A DNA stretch of 64,000 nucleotides, taken from NCBI RefSeq assembly GCF_000208745.1, contig NC_030853.1, forward strand, positions 27,569,275 through 27,633,274, written 5' to 3'. Numbering within the stretch: position 1 is the stretch's first letter; the number at the start of each line of letters is the position of its first letter. Below are positions 49,201-62,004 of this stretch, piece after piece. A model generated the notes under the pieces. It was not told the origin of the DNA. It saw only the letters and a list, made by a program, of their open reading frames with translations, and searched no databases. A program made the translations under genes and the position numbers. The stretch is from Theobroma cacao (taxonomy: Eukaryota > Streptophyta > Magnoliopsida > Malvales > Malvaceae).

Positions 49201-50297
49201 TGGCTGTTCCCAGCAAAGCCAAAATAAACCTTAGCACATTCAGTTATTAAACATTTTACATACAGTAATAGTGCGACCACAAACCATGAAAAACCAAAGA
49301 AAATTACCAGACTCAAGACATAGCCAAGCTTTAGTGGCAGGATCAATAAAATTAACCACCTAAATCTATATGGCATTTTCTGCTCTAATGATACCATCTC
49401 TATGCACCAGAATCTGTTTCTTTTAATCACAGCCTATATAACAGGTTAACACTCCTCAAACTTTCTCAAAGTTCAACTTTTTCTATATATGGTAAAATTG
49501 AAATTACATAATCATCTTATGTAAGTGTAACATTCTTTTAATAAAGAAAAAATTTGCACAAAACATCAAATATTTACTAATGCTACTAAAAAGGATTCAA
49601 CTAAGAAAAAATGCATGCATATCACGAAACAAGTGAACTTCCAATAAATAATTCAAAAGTTAAACTACAACAGATACTAAACAAAACTATAGTACTCGAT
49701 AAAATAAAAGCACGATAGTAACAACCAAATTTCTATAAAAAAACTAGAAATTCAGTAAAATTACCTTTACGGCGAGAAGTCCCAGCGCAAAAGCACTTCC
49801 TTTTTCAACCTCGTGCTCGAAAGGCTTCGGGCTTCGGTCGCCGTCACTACAAGGAGGCGCTTGCAGATGCTTAACTAGAGCCGGAACCGCACCACCTTCA
49901 ACAATCACATTCACCACTTCCTCTGCCAAAACAAAAAAACAAAAATATTATTATTACCGTTAAACCTGAAATTCAAAAACAGTAAAAACACAATAAATTG
50001 AATGGCAATAAGTGTAAAAAAGAATGAGATCGGGGTTGGAGACTTTGAATATTTACCGTTCTTTGCAAGCTCGGCCAGCACGTGAGTGGCTCGCTTGGCA
50101 GCGGCGCGATCAGGTTCGCGCCAAGAGAAGGTGGAGTCGAGGACGCTAACCTGAGCGGTGACTTCGGCCAAGAGAGCACGGCGGGCGTCGCCGGTAGGGA
50201 GAGAGGTTTCGCGGTCCTCTTGGTTTTCTTCCTCCAGTTTCCGTTTTTGCCCCTTTCGTTCTGGGAGGCCCTGGTCCTGGCTCCTCTGAAGCTCCAT
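43290..50297 (-). CDS. ARIA: ARM-repeat and BTB/POZ protein, ARIA type
   Basis: Arabidopsis ARIA binds the bZIP factor ABF2 and promotes ABA and stress responses; its BTB domain suggests a Cullin-3 ligase adaptor. Nineteen exons join in frame, from the 5' end: 50297-50057, 49922-49765, 49203-49031, 48948-48828, 48746-48672, 48557-48463, 48314-48239, 47965-47858, 46971-46843, 46745-46677, 46517-46458, 46290-46167, 46022-45883, 44814-44751, 44634-44555, 44150-44086, 44000-43883, 43788-43664, 43383-43290. The product is 704 aa, against about 710 in Arabidopsis. A basic PERKGQKRKLEEE segment near the start is a likely nuclear signal. Armadillo repeats fill about 75-500. The BTB fold (about 524-640) begins at LSDVTFLVEG and includes HRICLLASSDAFRAMFDGGY and RFIYTGSV. 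A BACK-like helical tail ends PNPHNLRL. All splice sites used are GT-AG. The gene occupies the position of At5g19330. Confidence 0.94.
43456..43545. repeat. 45-bp tandem duplication in the last ARIA intron
   Basis: Copies 43456-43500 and 43501-43545 differ at only a few bases; each begins GAAGA and ends GCAGACAAGCAG. Because 45 is a multiple of three, the plus-strand frame stays open through both copies, but the strand is antisense to ARIA and lies within its intron 18. Confidence 0.9.
47051..47500. repeat. 227-bp tandem duplication in ARIA intron 8
   Basis: Copy 1 (about 47051-47277) and copy 2 (about 47278-47500) align at a period of 227 with few mismatches. Landmarks such as ATTTTATAACTACACATG and GAGCAAAGACTCTTAA recur at that spacing. 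The duplication is intronic and has no effect on the reading frame. Confidence 0.9.
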
Positions 50298-50413
50298 CAA
50301 GAAGGAACAAAGAAAGAAAGAGACAAAGAGAGAGAAGGTTTTATCGGAAATGAGAATCGTGATTTGAAAGAGAGAGAGATTGGATCAGGGGTATTCTGGG
50401 GATTGAGTAAAAG

Positions 50414-50466
50414 AGGTAACTTTTTCTTTCTTTCTTTTCTTTTTCTTTTTCTTTTTCTTTTTTTCT
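50414..50466. repeat. CT-rich repeat in the ARIA leader/promoter
   Basis: Tandem CTTTTT units on the plus strand (AAAAAG on the transcribed side), about 120-170 bases before the ARIA start codon. It is probably a polymorphic microsatellite close to the transcription start. Confidence 0.8.
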
Positions 50467-53400
50467 CTTAAAGAAAAGAAAAGATTAATGTCGGGTTTAA
50501 ACCGGCCACGTTATTTCCCCATTTCTGGCCCTTATATGCTTTAGCCCTTTTTTTAGATTTGATGATTAATAATTTATGATGCTTAATTGATCCTAATTTT
50601 TCTTTTATTTTCCTTTTGTGTTAATTATTATGAAAAATAAGCATAATTGCTGCTTCGAAATGGATCATTAAATATTAATATTTTTTGTCATTATAAATTT
50701 AGCATATATAAGTATTCTTCTTAACCATTTATAGTTTAACGTTCATATAAAATTATAAGTTTTTCATAAATTTACAAGTTTGAGATTATTCAATTTTTTT
50801 CCTTATTTACCCCTTGTATTCGTTAACAATTATTTTTTAATAATATTTAAAGTTAAATATGATGGAAAACCATTTCATTAAATAATTACTACTAGAAGAA
50901 AATAAGTTGTTTAACTAATTATTATTGAATTTTTTTGTTACATTCTTCATATTGAAATTTCATGAAAATAAAATTAAGTGATAATTTCTAATACCATTTA
51001 CTTTCAATTACAAAAGGAAAATGTTAATAATACAACAACGCTTTTCAAGAAAAAAAAATGAACCATTATGATATTAAGTAAGGTGATATTCAAGAAAATA
51101 AATTAGTGTTAATGCATTATTCCCTTTAAAATTGACATAAATAGTACATTAAATATAATTTTTTTAAAATATTATTTTAACTATCCTTTATAGATATTGA
51201 CATTTTACAAAATAATGAAATGAATGAACGGTAAAAATAGTCAAAGTATATTTTATTTCATCTTCGTTATTTATTTGAATTTGAATTTGATGTTTTGTAC
51301 CACTTTTATATATTATTTATTTTATCTTATTTATAACTGCTTATCTGTCAGCTTTATCTGCCAATAATAATGTGTAGGAGGGCAGATGCTATAGTCATAA
51401 ATAAATAATTAATTAATTAATTTTGTTATATCAAGTTAATAAACTTAATTTTTGAAAAAACAAGGGGCTTTTTAAAGCCTTAAACCACGCAAATACTTTT
51501 CCTCCGGAGTCCTGACGTCTCTTAAAGTGCTGACTTAATGCCTGTGACCGTGATAGCGTCGAAAGCGAGAGGGTAAGAAAAGGAGCTAACGTGCCCATGT
51601 TTGGTGAGTGGGTGGAAGCGTAGGCTCCACTTCCTTGCACGTTAGTTAATATATTTTTTTTGGGTTTGGTTTAAAATCTGCAAAAGGAAAATCTTTGTGT
51701 CTCTACTCTCCACCTTTTATGATTTCATGATCGTATTGAGAATGAAATAGGCTTTGGCCTATTCTAAGGTTCACAAATTCACACGAAATCGCTTTCCCTT
51801 TTTTAAAAAATATTCATAAATAGAGCTATTCTAATTTCTAAACGTGTATAAAGTTTGTCTTTCGATTACTAACAAAGTAAAGAGTTTTCATTATGGTTGG
51901 TAATTATTGTTACTTGTAGCAGCTAAAAGTTACCGACATTGCTAGTTTTGCTCTTATTTTAGAGTTGTTAATCACTATGTTATTATGTTGTTGTTGTTCT
52001 TAAGTTTTTTCTTTTTGTATTAATAACTTGTAATTGATCTTAAGACTTGCTTATAAGTTTTTATATTGCATTATTTTTCTTTTGTAAATTTTCAATTTAG
52101 GACCCCATTAAAGGTAATGGAAATGGCAAGGGATAAGCTTAGAACATGGAGATATTCAAGTGGGATGGAGTACGGACAATTGTCTGGGATGGTTTTGACG
52201 TATGACTGTTTGAGCGTTTGCATCGATCTAAGCTGGAAATCAGCAGTATCGTGAGGGCATCACCTCATCCTTTTGAACCAGCCAATCAGCGGGGCTCCTG
52301 CACGTGACCAAAACCAAGTGATATTACACGAGCGATAAATCAATGGTCCCCCTCGACCGTAACATTTGTTGGCAGGAAATGGATCGGGATTACCTTCATC
52401 AGGCCCACAGATTTGGGATCCTATGAAGGATGGGATTAGGACAGAGAGGAAAGGGGAGGGGAAGATCCTTCATCTCTAAGATTAAATACTTTTATACACT
52501 GGCTAGCCATGTACTACTTGCTATTTATTGATTCTATGCTGCCACTTAACTAAAAATGACTTGTATTAGCAACATCCCACAAATATGTGTAAAATAAAAA
52601 ATATAAAATGAGGTCTTTTAACTTTATAAACAAAGGAAGAATAATTGTGGGTGGAAAAATATTTAGAATTTTGGCATAATACTTTATAAATTTTTCAAAA
52701 AAATGCAAATAATTTTTTTCTTCTATTGTGTTAAAATCAGTTTTATGTTTTTTTATTTTTTATCAAATAAATTTTTACAATTAATGATTCACTAATTGTT
52801 ATTAATCAAAATATTATTTATTATTTTATATTCATGTGACATTGGCATATAAAATGAAAAATATCAAGTGGTAATATTACCCTATCATATTAGTGTGTCA
52901 TGTCATTGTCTACTATGACATGTCAACATGTCATATTAGCATTACATGGCACTGAATAATATGTAATATTTTGACTAATAATAATTAATCAATTAGTTGT
53001 TATAATAGCTTATTGAATTTACAATAAAATATAAATACTTAATTTAATATAATAAAAAATATTTATTTAATTTTTTAAATAATTCATATAATTTTTAAAG
53101 TTTTTTTTTTTGGAAGATAGTAGAGATTGTTGGAAGAAACTATAAACTTTATATTTTAAACATAAAATCATTATGGATTTGTTGTATATTAATTAATATG
53201 TAATTTTTTTTAGGTGAACAAAAAAATGTAGATTTTAGATAATGAATTTGTCAAATTTAATATGAATATTTTTAACAAAATTTTAACTACCATTATTTGA
53301 AATTACTTGAATAAACACTGACTAAAGTGATTCGAGATAAAGGACTATAGTTTTTCCTTTAAGCTCTTCGATAAGTAGACTCTTTTAAGTTAACTATGTG

Positions 53401-54197
53401 ACTATCTTGTTCAATATTTCTCCTGTTTTATCTACACCTTTCCTTGAGTAATTTAGTCCATGAGATTTTGTCATAAAGATAAGAAGAAGATTTTGAAACT
53501 TTTAAACTTGAGTTTAATTTAATTTTATATTATTTTTATTTGATCTATTATTAATTTCTTTGATGGATATGGTACTTCATTATATTGAAAGTTGTTTAAT
53601 TATAAATTTAATTTTTGCATGTAATATGTAAATTTATAAAGAAACAAATTGAGTAACTTGAATTAGAAATCTTTACCTTAAATGCCTAGCATATGGTTAT
53701 ATACTTATATGGTTAAGTTACTACAGTCACTTATTAGTGCTACACACCACTTATAGTTTATCACAAATAAGTTTCATTTTATATATGACATATCTATTAT
53801 ATATATGTATATGATTAATTCATTAATGAAAATGTTGTCTCCTAACTGCCTAACATTCAATATCATAAAGTACTGATCTTGAGTCGTTCAATTAAACATT
53901 GTTTTCGAGCTAAATTATTGACATATTACAATTTTTATCTCGAATAGCACAAGTATAATATATATTATATTAACCCAATGTTAAGTTTCTTTTAATCTCT
54001 TGCTTCTTATTAGTTTCAAATTATTATTAAACTGAGAAATTAGCCTAATTTTATTTTTTATTTAAATGTGATTTTTTACTTTTTGTTGCGCTGGTTTTTT
54101 TGTTTTGGGTATAGCAGTATTTGTTACCGGTAAGTAACCACCAAAAAGTAAACAGCCAATTACTGAACGAGCCGCCGTCTGACCTGGCCCTCTAAGC
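50467..54197. other. Gene desert between ARIA and the malectin-LRR gene
   Basis: Nearly 4 kb without a supported gene. 50.5-51.4 kb and 52.5-54.0 kb are extremely AT-rich and contain no ORF of interest. 52.1-52.5 kb is more balanced and holds a CCAAT box (GCCAATCAG near 52281), a G-box (CACGTGAC at 52301-52308) and a TATA-like stretch (TTTTATACAC near 52490), but only a 14-codon ORF follows. Confidence 0.5.
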
Positions 54198-54205
54198 TTT
54201 CCCGC
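54198..54205 (+). promoter_or_regulatory. E2F-like site upstream of the malectin-LRR gene
   Basis: TTTCCCGC fits the E2F consensus TTTSSCGS, about 195 bases before the start codon. A W-box-like core (TTGACGC on the minus strand) overlaps it. The region also holds poly-C and CT tracts. Weak evidence from a short motif. Confidence 0.3.
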
Positions 54206-54398
54206 GTCAAATAGAAATTCCTTTCCTCTTCCCAAACTCCACCTTCCCCCCCCCCCGCCCCACTCTCTCCTATTCCTTTCTTGCATGACTCATTCAACTA
54301 CCCTCAACTCAAAACGCAACAAACAAAGGAAAACAACTCCACTCCTTATCTGAAAATTCCTTCAACTCTTTCATGTCCGTAATCCTTCCTCTTCCACC

Positions 54399-57300
54399 AT
54401 GTCCTCTCCTTTCCGCCTCTTCCTTTCCTCTCTTTTCCTCTCCTTTCTCTCCCTTTCCCTCTCCCAACAGCCCCTCAGAGGTAATTGAATCATTTCCCTT
54501 GCCTCTCCTCCCTCTTTTCAAATATTTCCATTTCTATCCTCCTCTAATCAAAACTTCATTTCTTTTTTCATATTTTAGGATATTTAATTGATTGCGGCGC
54601 AGCCGGCAAGTCAGTTATCGACGGGCGAGAATGGCTTCCCGACGACGACTTCATATCCACTGGAACTTCTATAAACCTGACGGTCCCCGGCCTCGTCCCA
54701 ACTCTCTCCACCGTTCGATCGTTCCCTCTCCAAAACAATCTCCGCCGCAAGTTCTGCTACGTGGCGCGGGTCTACCGCACCGCACGATACCTGATCAGGA
54801 CAACTTACTATTACGGCGGAGTCAACGGCTTGAATTTTCCTTCGCCTCCCGTTTTCGATCAGATAGTGGACGGCACGTTTTGGAGCGTGGTGAACACGAC
54901 TGAGGATTATCAAAAAGGCTTGTCGTCGTATTACGAAGGAGTGTTTAAAGCTAAAGGAAATACAATGAGTGTTTGCATTGCTCCGAATACGTATACGGAG
55001 TCCGACCCCTTTATTTCGAGTTTGGAAATGCTGATTTTGGGGGATTCGCTTTATAACACTACGGATTTTGATTCTCTTGCTTTGGGTTTGGTTGCTAGGC
55101 ACAGTTTTGGACATAATGGATCCATTATTAGGTAAGTTGAAGTTTCATGGAGTTAAATTTTTCCCTGTTTTTTATTTTTCTTGGTCATTTACAGGGAATT
55201 TTTGGAGGAAATTGCGAATTGAGCAGTTTCTTGAAGGCGCCTTTTTATTGTATGCTTGTTATATATTTTTTGTTGATTTTAGTTGTAACTTATGAAAAAA
55301 GTGAGTTATATTCGTTTCTCTCACTTTTAAAAATTTTGAATTTTGGAGTTGTAGTTGTTTGTTGCAGATGCTTTCACTGATTTTGCTGAATATGAGTGTT
55401 TTTTTGGTATGACTAGATACCCTGATGATCAATTTGATCGATATTGGGAGCCATATGAAGAAAATGTTCATGTTATATCAAGCAATAACACTCCGCCTGT
55501 TTCTGGGTTCTGGAATGTACCCCCTTCAAAAGTATTTGAAAGAGCACTTTCTACAGCCCAATTGGAGCCCCTGGAGTTGAGATGGCCACCTTTGTCAATT
55601 CCAAACTCGACTTATTACATTGCTTTGTATTTTGCGGATAATAGTGAGCCAATATCATCAAGTTCGAGGGTGCTTGACATACACATAAATGATGTAAGGT
55701 ATTATGGCAATTTGAATGTGACTTCAGAAGGAGCTGCTGTCTTTGCAACGAGGTGGCCCCTTGGCGGTCCTACAAAGATAACATTGAGTCCGGCTGCCAA
55801 TTCAAATAGTCCTTTGATCAATGCTGGGGAGATCTTTAACGTGCTTCGCCTTGGAGGAAGAACTCATACGAGGGATGGTATGGTTGCTAATGATTTCTAC
55901 CTCCTGTTGTGTAAATCAAATTGAATTTCTTTCTGTAGAAGAGCTCCAACTGATTTTCTGTGATTGTCTGTTGCTGGCTGCATTGCACCCTTAATGATCA
56001 AGAATGAACATTTAGGTTAAAATGGAGCTAGATGCTTACATTCTTATCTTATGTACCTTCCCATTTATATATCTATAAACTAATAATAGTTATTACTGTT
56101 TGAATTCCTCATTCCCTTTTAAGTGTTTCATTAAAAAGGATCCCAATTTTCTGTTGCAGTAAGAGCTTTAGAAGAAATGAAAAACAGTCTGCACAACCTT
56201 CCATTTGATTGGAACGGTGATCCTTGTTTGCCCCTTAATTACTCGTGGACTGGGGTTACATGCTCTGAGGGTGAACGAATTCGTGTTATTGCTTTGTGAG
56301 TTAGTTAAGATGCAGTTATGTGCCGTTTACGCATCAATTACTGTTGCTCAAATGACTTAATTTTATTTTCACTTGTTTTCAGGAACCTGACTAGTATGGG
56401 TCTTTCGGGATCACTGTCACCAAGCATTTCTAATTTAACTGCACTGAGTGGCATGTAAGCTGGTAGAACTAAATTTCAAGTAATGAAACTCAAATATAAT
56501 AACATTCTAATTGAATCTATCATGCCCCCAACAGTTTGCTCGGTAATAACAGTTTATCGGGAGTAATACCTGATCTTAGTTCGTTAAAGCTGCTAGAAAT
56601 ATTGTAAGTGTACAATTTTCTTTTGCTTTTTTCCCTTTGATTGATTTGGCAGCCTAAATTGTTGGTATATGGCCATTCATAAAGAATTGTCTTATAGCTT
56701 TTTATGAAACCTATATCTAATATATGGCACTCTCTGTTAAAGGCATTTGGAAGACAATCAACTCAGAGGAGAGATTCCCTCATCACTAGGAGACCTTGGA
56801 AGGTTGCGTGAACTGTAAGTCATTCTCTCATTAGCTAGCACGTTTTCATCGTCATTACACTCCGTAGTCTTTTATATTTATGGTCAACTTCTTGACATCT
56901 TTATACTTCTTGGCAAATGTCATTAAGTTGCACTCAGTATATTAACTCTGTCATGCCTGAAGCCTATTATTGATGATTCTTACCTCTATAATACAGATGT
57001 CTTTTTTCAAGTTTTTAATCAAGTTTTAATTCATTTAAAATACTTTTAGTGTGGCTAATTCATTAATAATTTATCAGTATTCAGTAATTATGTTAGATGT
57101 TAAATTAATTCATATTCTATTTAAATTATCTGTAGTATATATATATATATATATATAAAAGTACGAATGTTGGTAAAACTTTTGATTGACCATTATTTGT
57201 TCATTATATTTTAAATTATCATATTATATATTTTTCTTATAAATATTAATTGAAAATATTTACTCAATTTGTAAATAAGGATTCTATTTGCATTGAATGA

Positions 57301-60300
57301 CTTTCATCAAAAATATTTTTCTTAATTCTAATAGTATTGAATAATTTATAGATTAATATTACAAAATTTTGATTATTTATATATCAAACTTTGTACTTTA
57401 AAACCGTTTTAATTTAATACAATTGTTATTTGAAAATAAATAAAAAACAAGTATTTACATGTACTAGTTTGTTAAAAGTATTATAATCATCCAGTTTTAG
57501 TTCATAATGAAATGAAATCCTCTAACTCTTTAAGATTCTGTATGTTCCTGTCACTCATAACCATTTTGTTTTTATATCATTCAGCCATGAGGTTTTTGAC
57601 TTCCTGTTTGCTTCTTGTTATAATTTTGAACAAGAATAATGAGCAGGAAAAAAGGTGCTTGAGAACTTTAGGAGGTATCTCTATCAATTTATCGAGGTGT
57701 TTGTTGGCTTTGAAAAGGTCTTGGACTGTAGAGGTCCTTTTTTTCATCAGATTTTGCTTCAGGCATTTTGGTCATCTTTCTCATTAGTTCATTAAGAGGT
57801 TTATGTCCTCATCATGTAACTATTACATACTGTGGATAGTCATTGCTGTCTACCTAATCTCTTGTATATATATATATATTTGGGTCTTGCGTCATTTAGA
57901 TGCATATATGTCATTCTCTCTAGGTATAAGGTATAAGAAACATTACCATCAATGGAGTACTCTAGCAGATGAAGAACTATATTCCATGTACATGTGTTGA
58001 CTTAATCAAAAGTGTTTTAGAACCCTCATCTGCAATTCTATAACAGAATTAGATCAGAATTGGTTAAAATGAGGAGAGTTAAATTGACATCTGTTTGCCA
58101 CTTGTTAGTAAAAGAAAGAAAGAATCAGTAGTAGTTTGCTATTGTAAAATTTAAGTTTGAGTTTCTGGTCCAGGTCCAGGCTAGTTACCTGAATATTCAA
58201 GTGAATGTGAAATTTGTTGAGTTTAATGTGTACAATTTTGGTTATATGGAACTTATTTTGGTATATAGATGCTAACAGAACAAGAATTAATAAAGCATCA
58301 ATGCTGGTAATATAACAATTTTGGTTATATGGCACGAAACTTTCAACTTGTCAAGCACTGGTACTTGGTGGCTAAATTAATCATGTAAAATGCAAATTGA
58401 TAAGCATATGTTGGTGCTACACGAGTCTTAAAGCATCAATGCTGGGAAGCCAATGTGTCTTAGCTTTGGTCTTGTTACAATAAGAATTGTTTGGCTTACA
58501 TTGACCATAAGAGCTAAAAGATCTGTAGATTTCTACTTTTGGACATTTGTCGCATCGTAAAACTGTTTTAGAGTTGTTGCTATCCTTTAAGCCATAATAC
58601 AATACCCAATTAAATTTCTGTTTGTCTTCAAACCTTGTACAGGGAGGTCATCCCATTGAATTAAACTACTCAAACTTTATGAATTTATTCTTGAAAAGGT
58701 TTAGGAAACATTTTCTTTCTTTTGCTCTTTTTTGATCCAAAAGTATCCCAATGAACAGCTTTAAGGCTTGCGTAGTGTAGGGAGAGTACAGAAAATGATG
58801 CTTTTCAATAATGAAAGCATCATAGCTGTAAAGGGCTTGATGCAAGTGATTTTTGAGGCTATTATTTGTAGATTGTTTCTGGTCTCAGCACCTTGTTTAT
58901 CATAGCTGGATGCTAGTAGCAAAAAGTAATTATTGGTGGAGGGGACACTCCTTCTGAAAGAAGAATGAAGATGATATTTATCTTTCCAATGGTATATTTT
59001 ATGGGGGACATCCATGTTATCCAGATCAAGATGTGTCCATTTAAGTGTTGTTAGCTTGCTGTGTTTTCATCATCTCCACGTTTAGTAGATTGAGTTTCAT
59101 TTTTTATTTTTATAATCATATAGATAATAAGGTACCTTCACTTATTGTCCTGCAGCATTGAAACCTTGGATTCTTTAAGTGCTGTGTTTAGCAGAATGAT
59201 AGTGTTGAAGTTTCAGATCATTATATGTTTGGTCTTAGCATTGAATGGACCTAAAACCTGCTTAAAAGAATTTTGTTCCCACTTGAAACCAATTAATCAT
59301 TTTTAGAATTTTAGTTCTGGGAAATGTAATGACCTAGTCTTATTTTAAATATAGGCCAAATATAATGGATTTTACGTCTAAGATGATATTAGAAAAGAAT
59401 GATGAGTAAAATTATTTCCTGAAATCAGAGATGAGAAAGTAAGCTGATACTGAAGTCTTGCGTGTATACTTTATAATAAAACTTTTACTTGGAGAAGAAG
59501 TAATAAAACAAAAAAATATCTCTGGAGGATATTGGCTAACTGTTATATTCAAGTCGTCTGAGAAATTTAGAGTAAAGAAATTTGTTTGTATATATTTGAG
59601 AGAGTAGATGCATCATGCTGTAACTTTATCAGATTGACACTGTCTTACCTTGTGTAATTTTTACTTTGCATCATTGAACAATGGAAGATGAATGTAGTAG
59701 GAACTTTTGGGCTCAACAGTTTACGTGTCTTATCATCCTTTTTGATGGACTTGCCATGTACCTGACCTCTGAGCTTATCGTTATTGGACCCATGTACTTG
59801 GTCTGTTGCACATGGTTTCTTACCTGCATTTGATAGAGAATGACATGACCTCAAAGATATGCTTGTTCATAGAGCCATAAATTGCATGAGTTTTGTAGGA
59901 TTGACATGTGATCCATCCAATTTACTGGAGGCAACAGCTACTATTTCATATAGTCTGTGGTCCTTCATGCGTGTGCTTAATATTTGTGGTTGTATGCAGT
60001 ATGAAATTCTGATCTGTATTTCTTTTTTTCTTTTATTTACTCAATCACGCTTCTATTATTGTCTCGCAACTGTTGCTTGGTAGTTGTTAATGGTGGTTTC
60101 AAATGTACACTAAACCTCTTTTTTCTGAACTTGAGATTTTAAAACCATTTCGTTGGAACTATGGCAGACTGGTCAACTTATTTGATTTTCTGATTAGAGT
60201 TCAAAATTTTGTCAATATTACTATGCAGCACAGAAAGCCGAAACAGGTCCTCTGGCTAGCTAGTTTCCCAATTACTTCAACCTTCCAATGCAATATCATG

Positions 60301-60817
60301 TGGAAACTTTACTATATGTACAAATTTAGTAGCTTAAACATTATAAACTCGCCATCCTTCACTATCATATAACTATTAGATTTACAAAAGCCAAGTGTTG
60401 AGGCCTGAGAAAATGTATAATGTGGTGAGATTCAACTCCCATATCTAGTTTTCATTAATGCTGTGAATGACAACACATGTGCATGTAACTTTAATTATTT
60501 CTCTCCATATGTATTGTTTTACTGGTTAGTCAATGCGAAAGCCTGATTTGACTCTCTGTACCTGACTTAGTTCTTTGTGTCTTGTAGATTCTTGCAAAAC
60601 AACAATCTGACTGGCAGCATACCTGATAGGCTTGTTGGAAGATCAGGGCTGGAAGTTAGGTAAGTTTAAATTCACACTAGTCATGTCAATCTTAACTTAC
60701 AAAGTTCCAGCTTTTTTTTTTTTTGAAAAAAAAAATCATAAGCTGCCTGCTTAAACTAAACTTTCAATTTGTTTTAGGACTTCTGGAAATCAGTTTTTGT
60801 CCCCACCACCTTCTTAA
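54399..60817 (+). CDS. Secreted malectin-like and leucine-rich-repeat protein
   Basis: Looks like the ectodomain of a malectin-like LRR receptor kinase without transmembrane or kinase parts; the closest plant proteins I recall are At3g05990, At3g19230 and At1g25570. Nine exons join in frame: 54399-54480, 54579-55131, 55417-55877, 56160-56295, 56383-56454, 56535-56603, 56743-56814, 60588-60659, 60778-60817. The product is 518 aa. Residues 1-23 are a Ser/Leu-rich signal peptide. A malectin-like domain (about 28-365) begins YLIDCGA and should bind glucose-type sugars. The linker contains WNGDPC (383-388), the GDPC motif seen in SYMRK-type receptors. Then come four LRRs, each coded by one exon of 69-72 bases in phase 2. 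It ends shortly after the last repeat (TSGNQFLSPPPS). The start at 54399 is chosen because its frame gives the signal peptide; the earlier ATG at 54373 is out of frame. Intron 7 is 3.8 kb. Confidence 0.9.
56815..60587. other. Very long intron 7 of the malectin-LRR gene
   Basis: A 3.8 kb intron between two 72-base LRR exons, against 80-430 bases for the other introns. It contains a TA repeat near 57137-57158 and short repeated phrases: CAATTTTGGTTATATGG at about 58234 and 58317, and TAAAGCATCAATGCTGG at about 58292 and 58431. It has no protein-like ORF. It may contain old insertions, but I could not define ends. Confidence 0.7.
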
Positions 60818-62004
60818 GTAGATTGTACATGCGTCCAGAGGTAACTTCCACGACTGGAATGGTCAAATTACTATGATTTCACCCAATTGCCTGTGTCTAT
60901 ATTTGTTCGGTATCTGATTGGTAACATGCTGGTTTGAAAATTGTGCTGGAAGTTTCACCATTATTTTCCCTTTGGCTATAATGCTCTCATATTTGGCCTT
61001 CTCTTGTTGGCATTCTCATATTTGGAGCATCCACAGTTTTATACTAGAAATTCTTGTCCATATTCAGTCAGTATGATTCTTTATTTGCTAGAATTTCAAA
61101 TCATGAAATTGTACCTCAATAATTGTTTGTAATTTTCATATAGTTTTGTATATGTTTGCCATGGGTGTACAGTCGTGAGTGCTTTTGTAACATCATGTGG
61201 TTGGATTGGTTGTGGCTTTTACTCCTCACATTGCTTGCCGGGGAATAACGTTGACTGACTTAACACCATTTTTGTGGTTCAGAAGATGTATTTTTTGTTG
61301 GTAAGAAGAGTCCTGCCTAGTGTTTTAAAATTTAAAATTTAGCTTTCCCTCATCAGCATCCATAGTGAAGGTTCAGTTGCTATATTAAAACAAAATGCTT
61401 TTGGTGCTCGTGAAACCAATCAACTCTCCATCGCAAATGGCATAAAAACAAAATTGAAATTAGGATGGATACTTGGTGCTATAATGCTCAGATGCACTGA
61501 AGCAAAGCACCTTTCAAAGCGCATAAATGGGGAATCAAAGAAGCATTTGCTTTTCCGGATCTTTCCTGCTTTTGCCAAAAATAATTCTGAGATTCATAGG
61601 TGTTAGACCATTGATCAGACTCCTTAGGCTGATGTTTCAGGGTGGGACCCTGAAACTTCGCAAACTCTGCATCCTGCATGTGGTATGACTGCTCACTTTC
61701 CACCAGCTAATCGATTAGATCCTGACGAAATGCAACTCTAGCTGATTAAAGGAAAAAGTAAATTTATAAAGTTATTTTTGTTGATGAAATAACCAACAAA
61801 TACTAGTCAACATTTACATTGTAATACATCCGACTACCACTCATCATATTCAAGATTTATCTAAACGTAAAAGAACAGAAAAAAATAAAAATAAAAAAAG
61901 GGGTGGGGTGAGGGGTTTAAAATTTGAAAATGAAATGAAAAACAAATGAACATATTGATCAAGCCTAAGTTTCCAGATCAAACTCGACTATGGCTCTGTT
62001 TGCT
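60818..62004. other. Convergent spacer after the malectin-LRR gene
   Basis: The 3' UTRs of two genes that face each other. A 71-codon minus-strand ORF at 61488-61703 has no recognised motif, and I leave it unannotated. Confidence 0.5.

Noticed and set aside
61488..61703. 71-codon minus-strand ORF after the DUF1645 gene
   Set aside because: No recognised motif; it probably lies in 3' flanking sequence.
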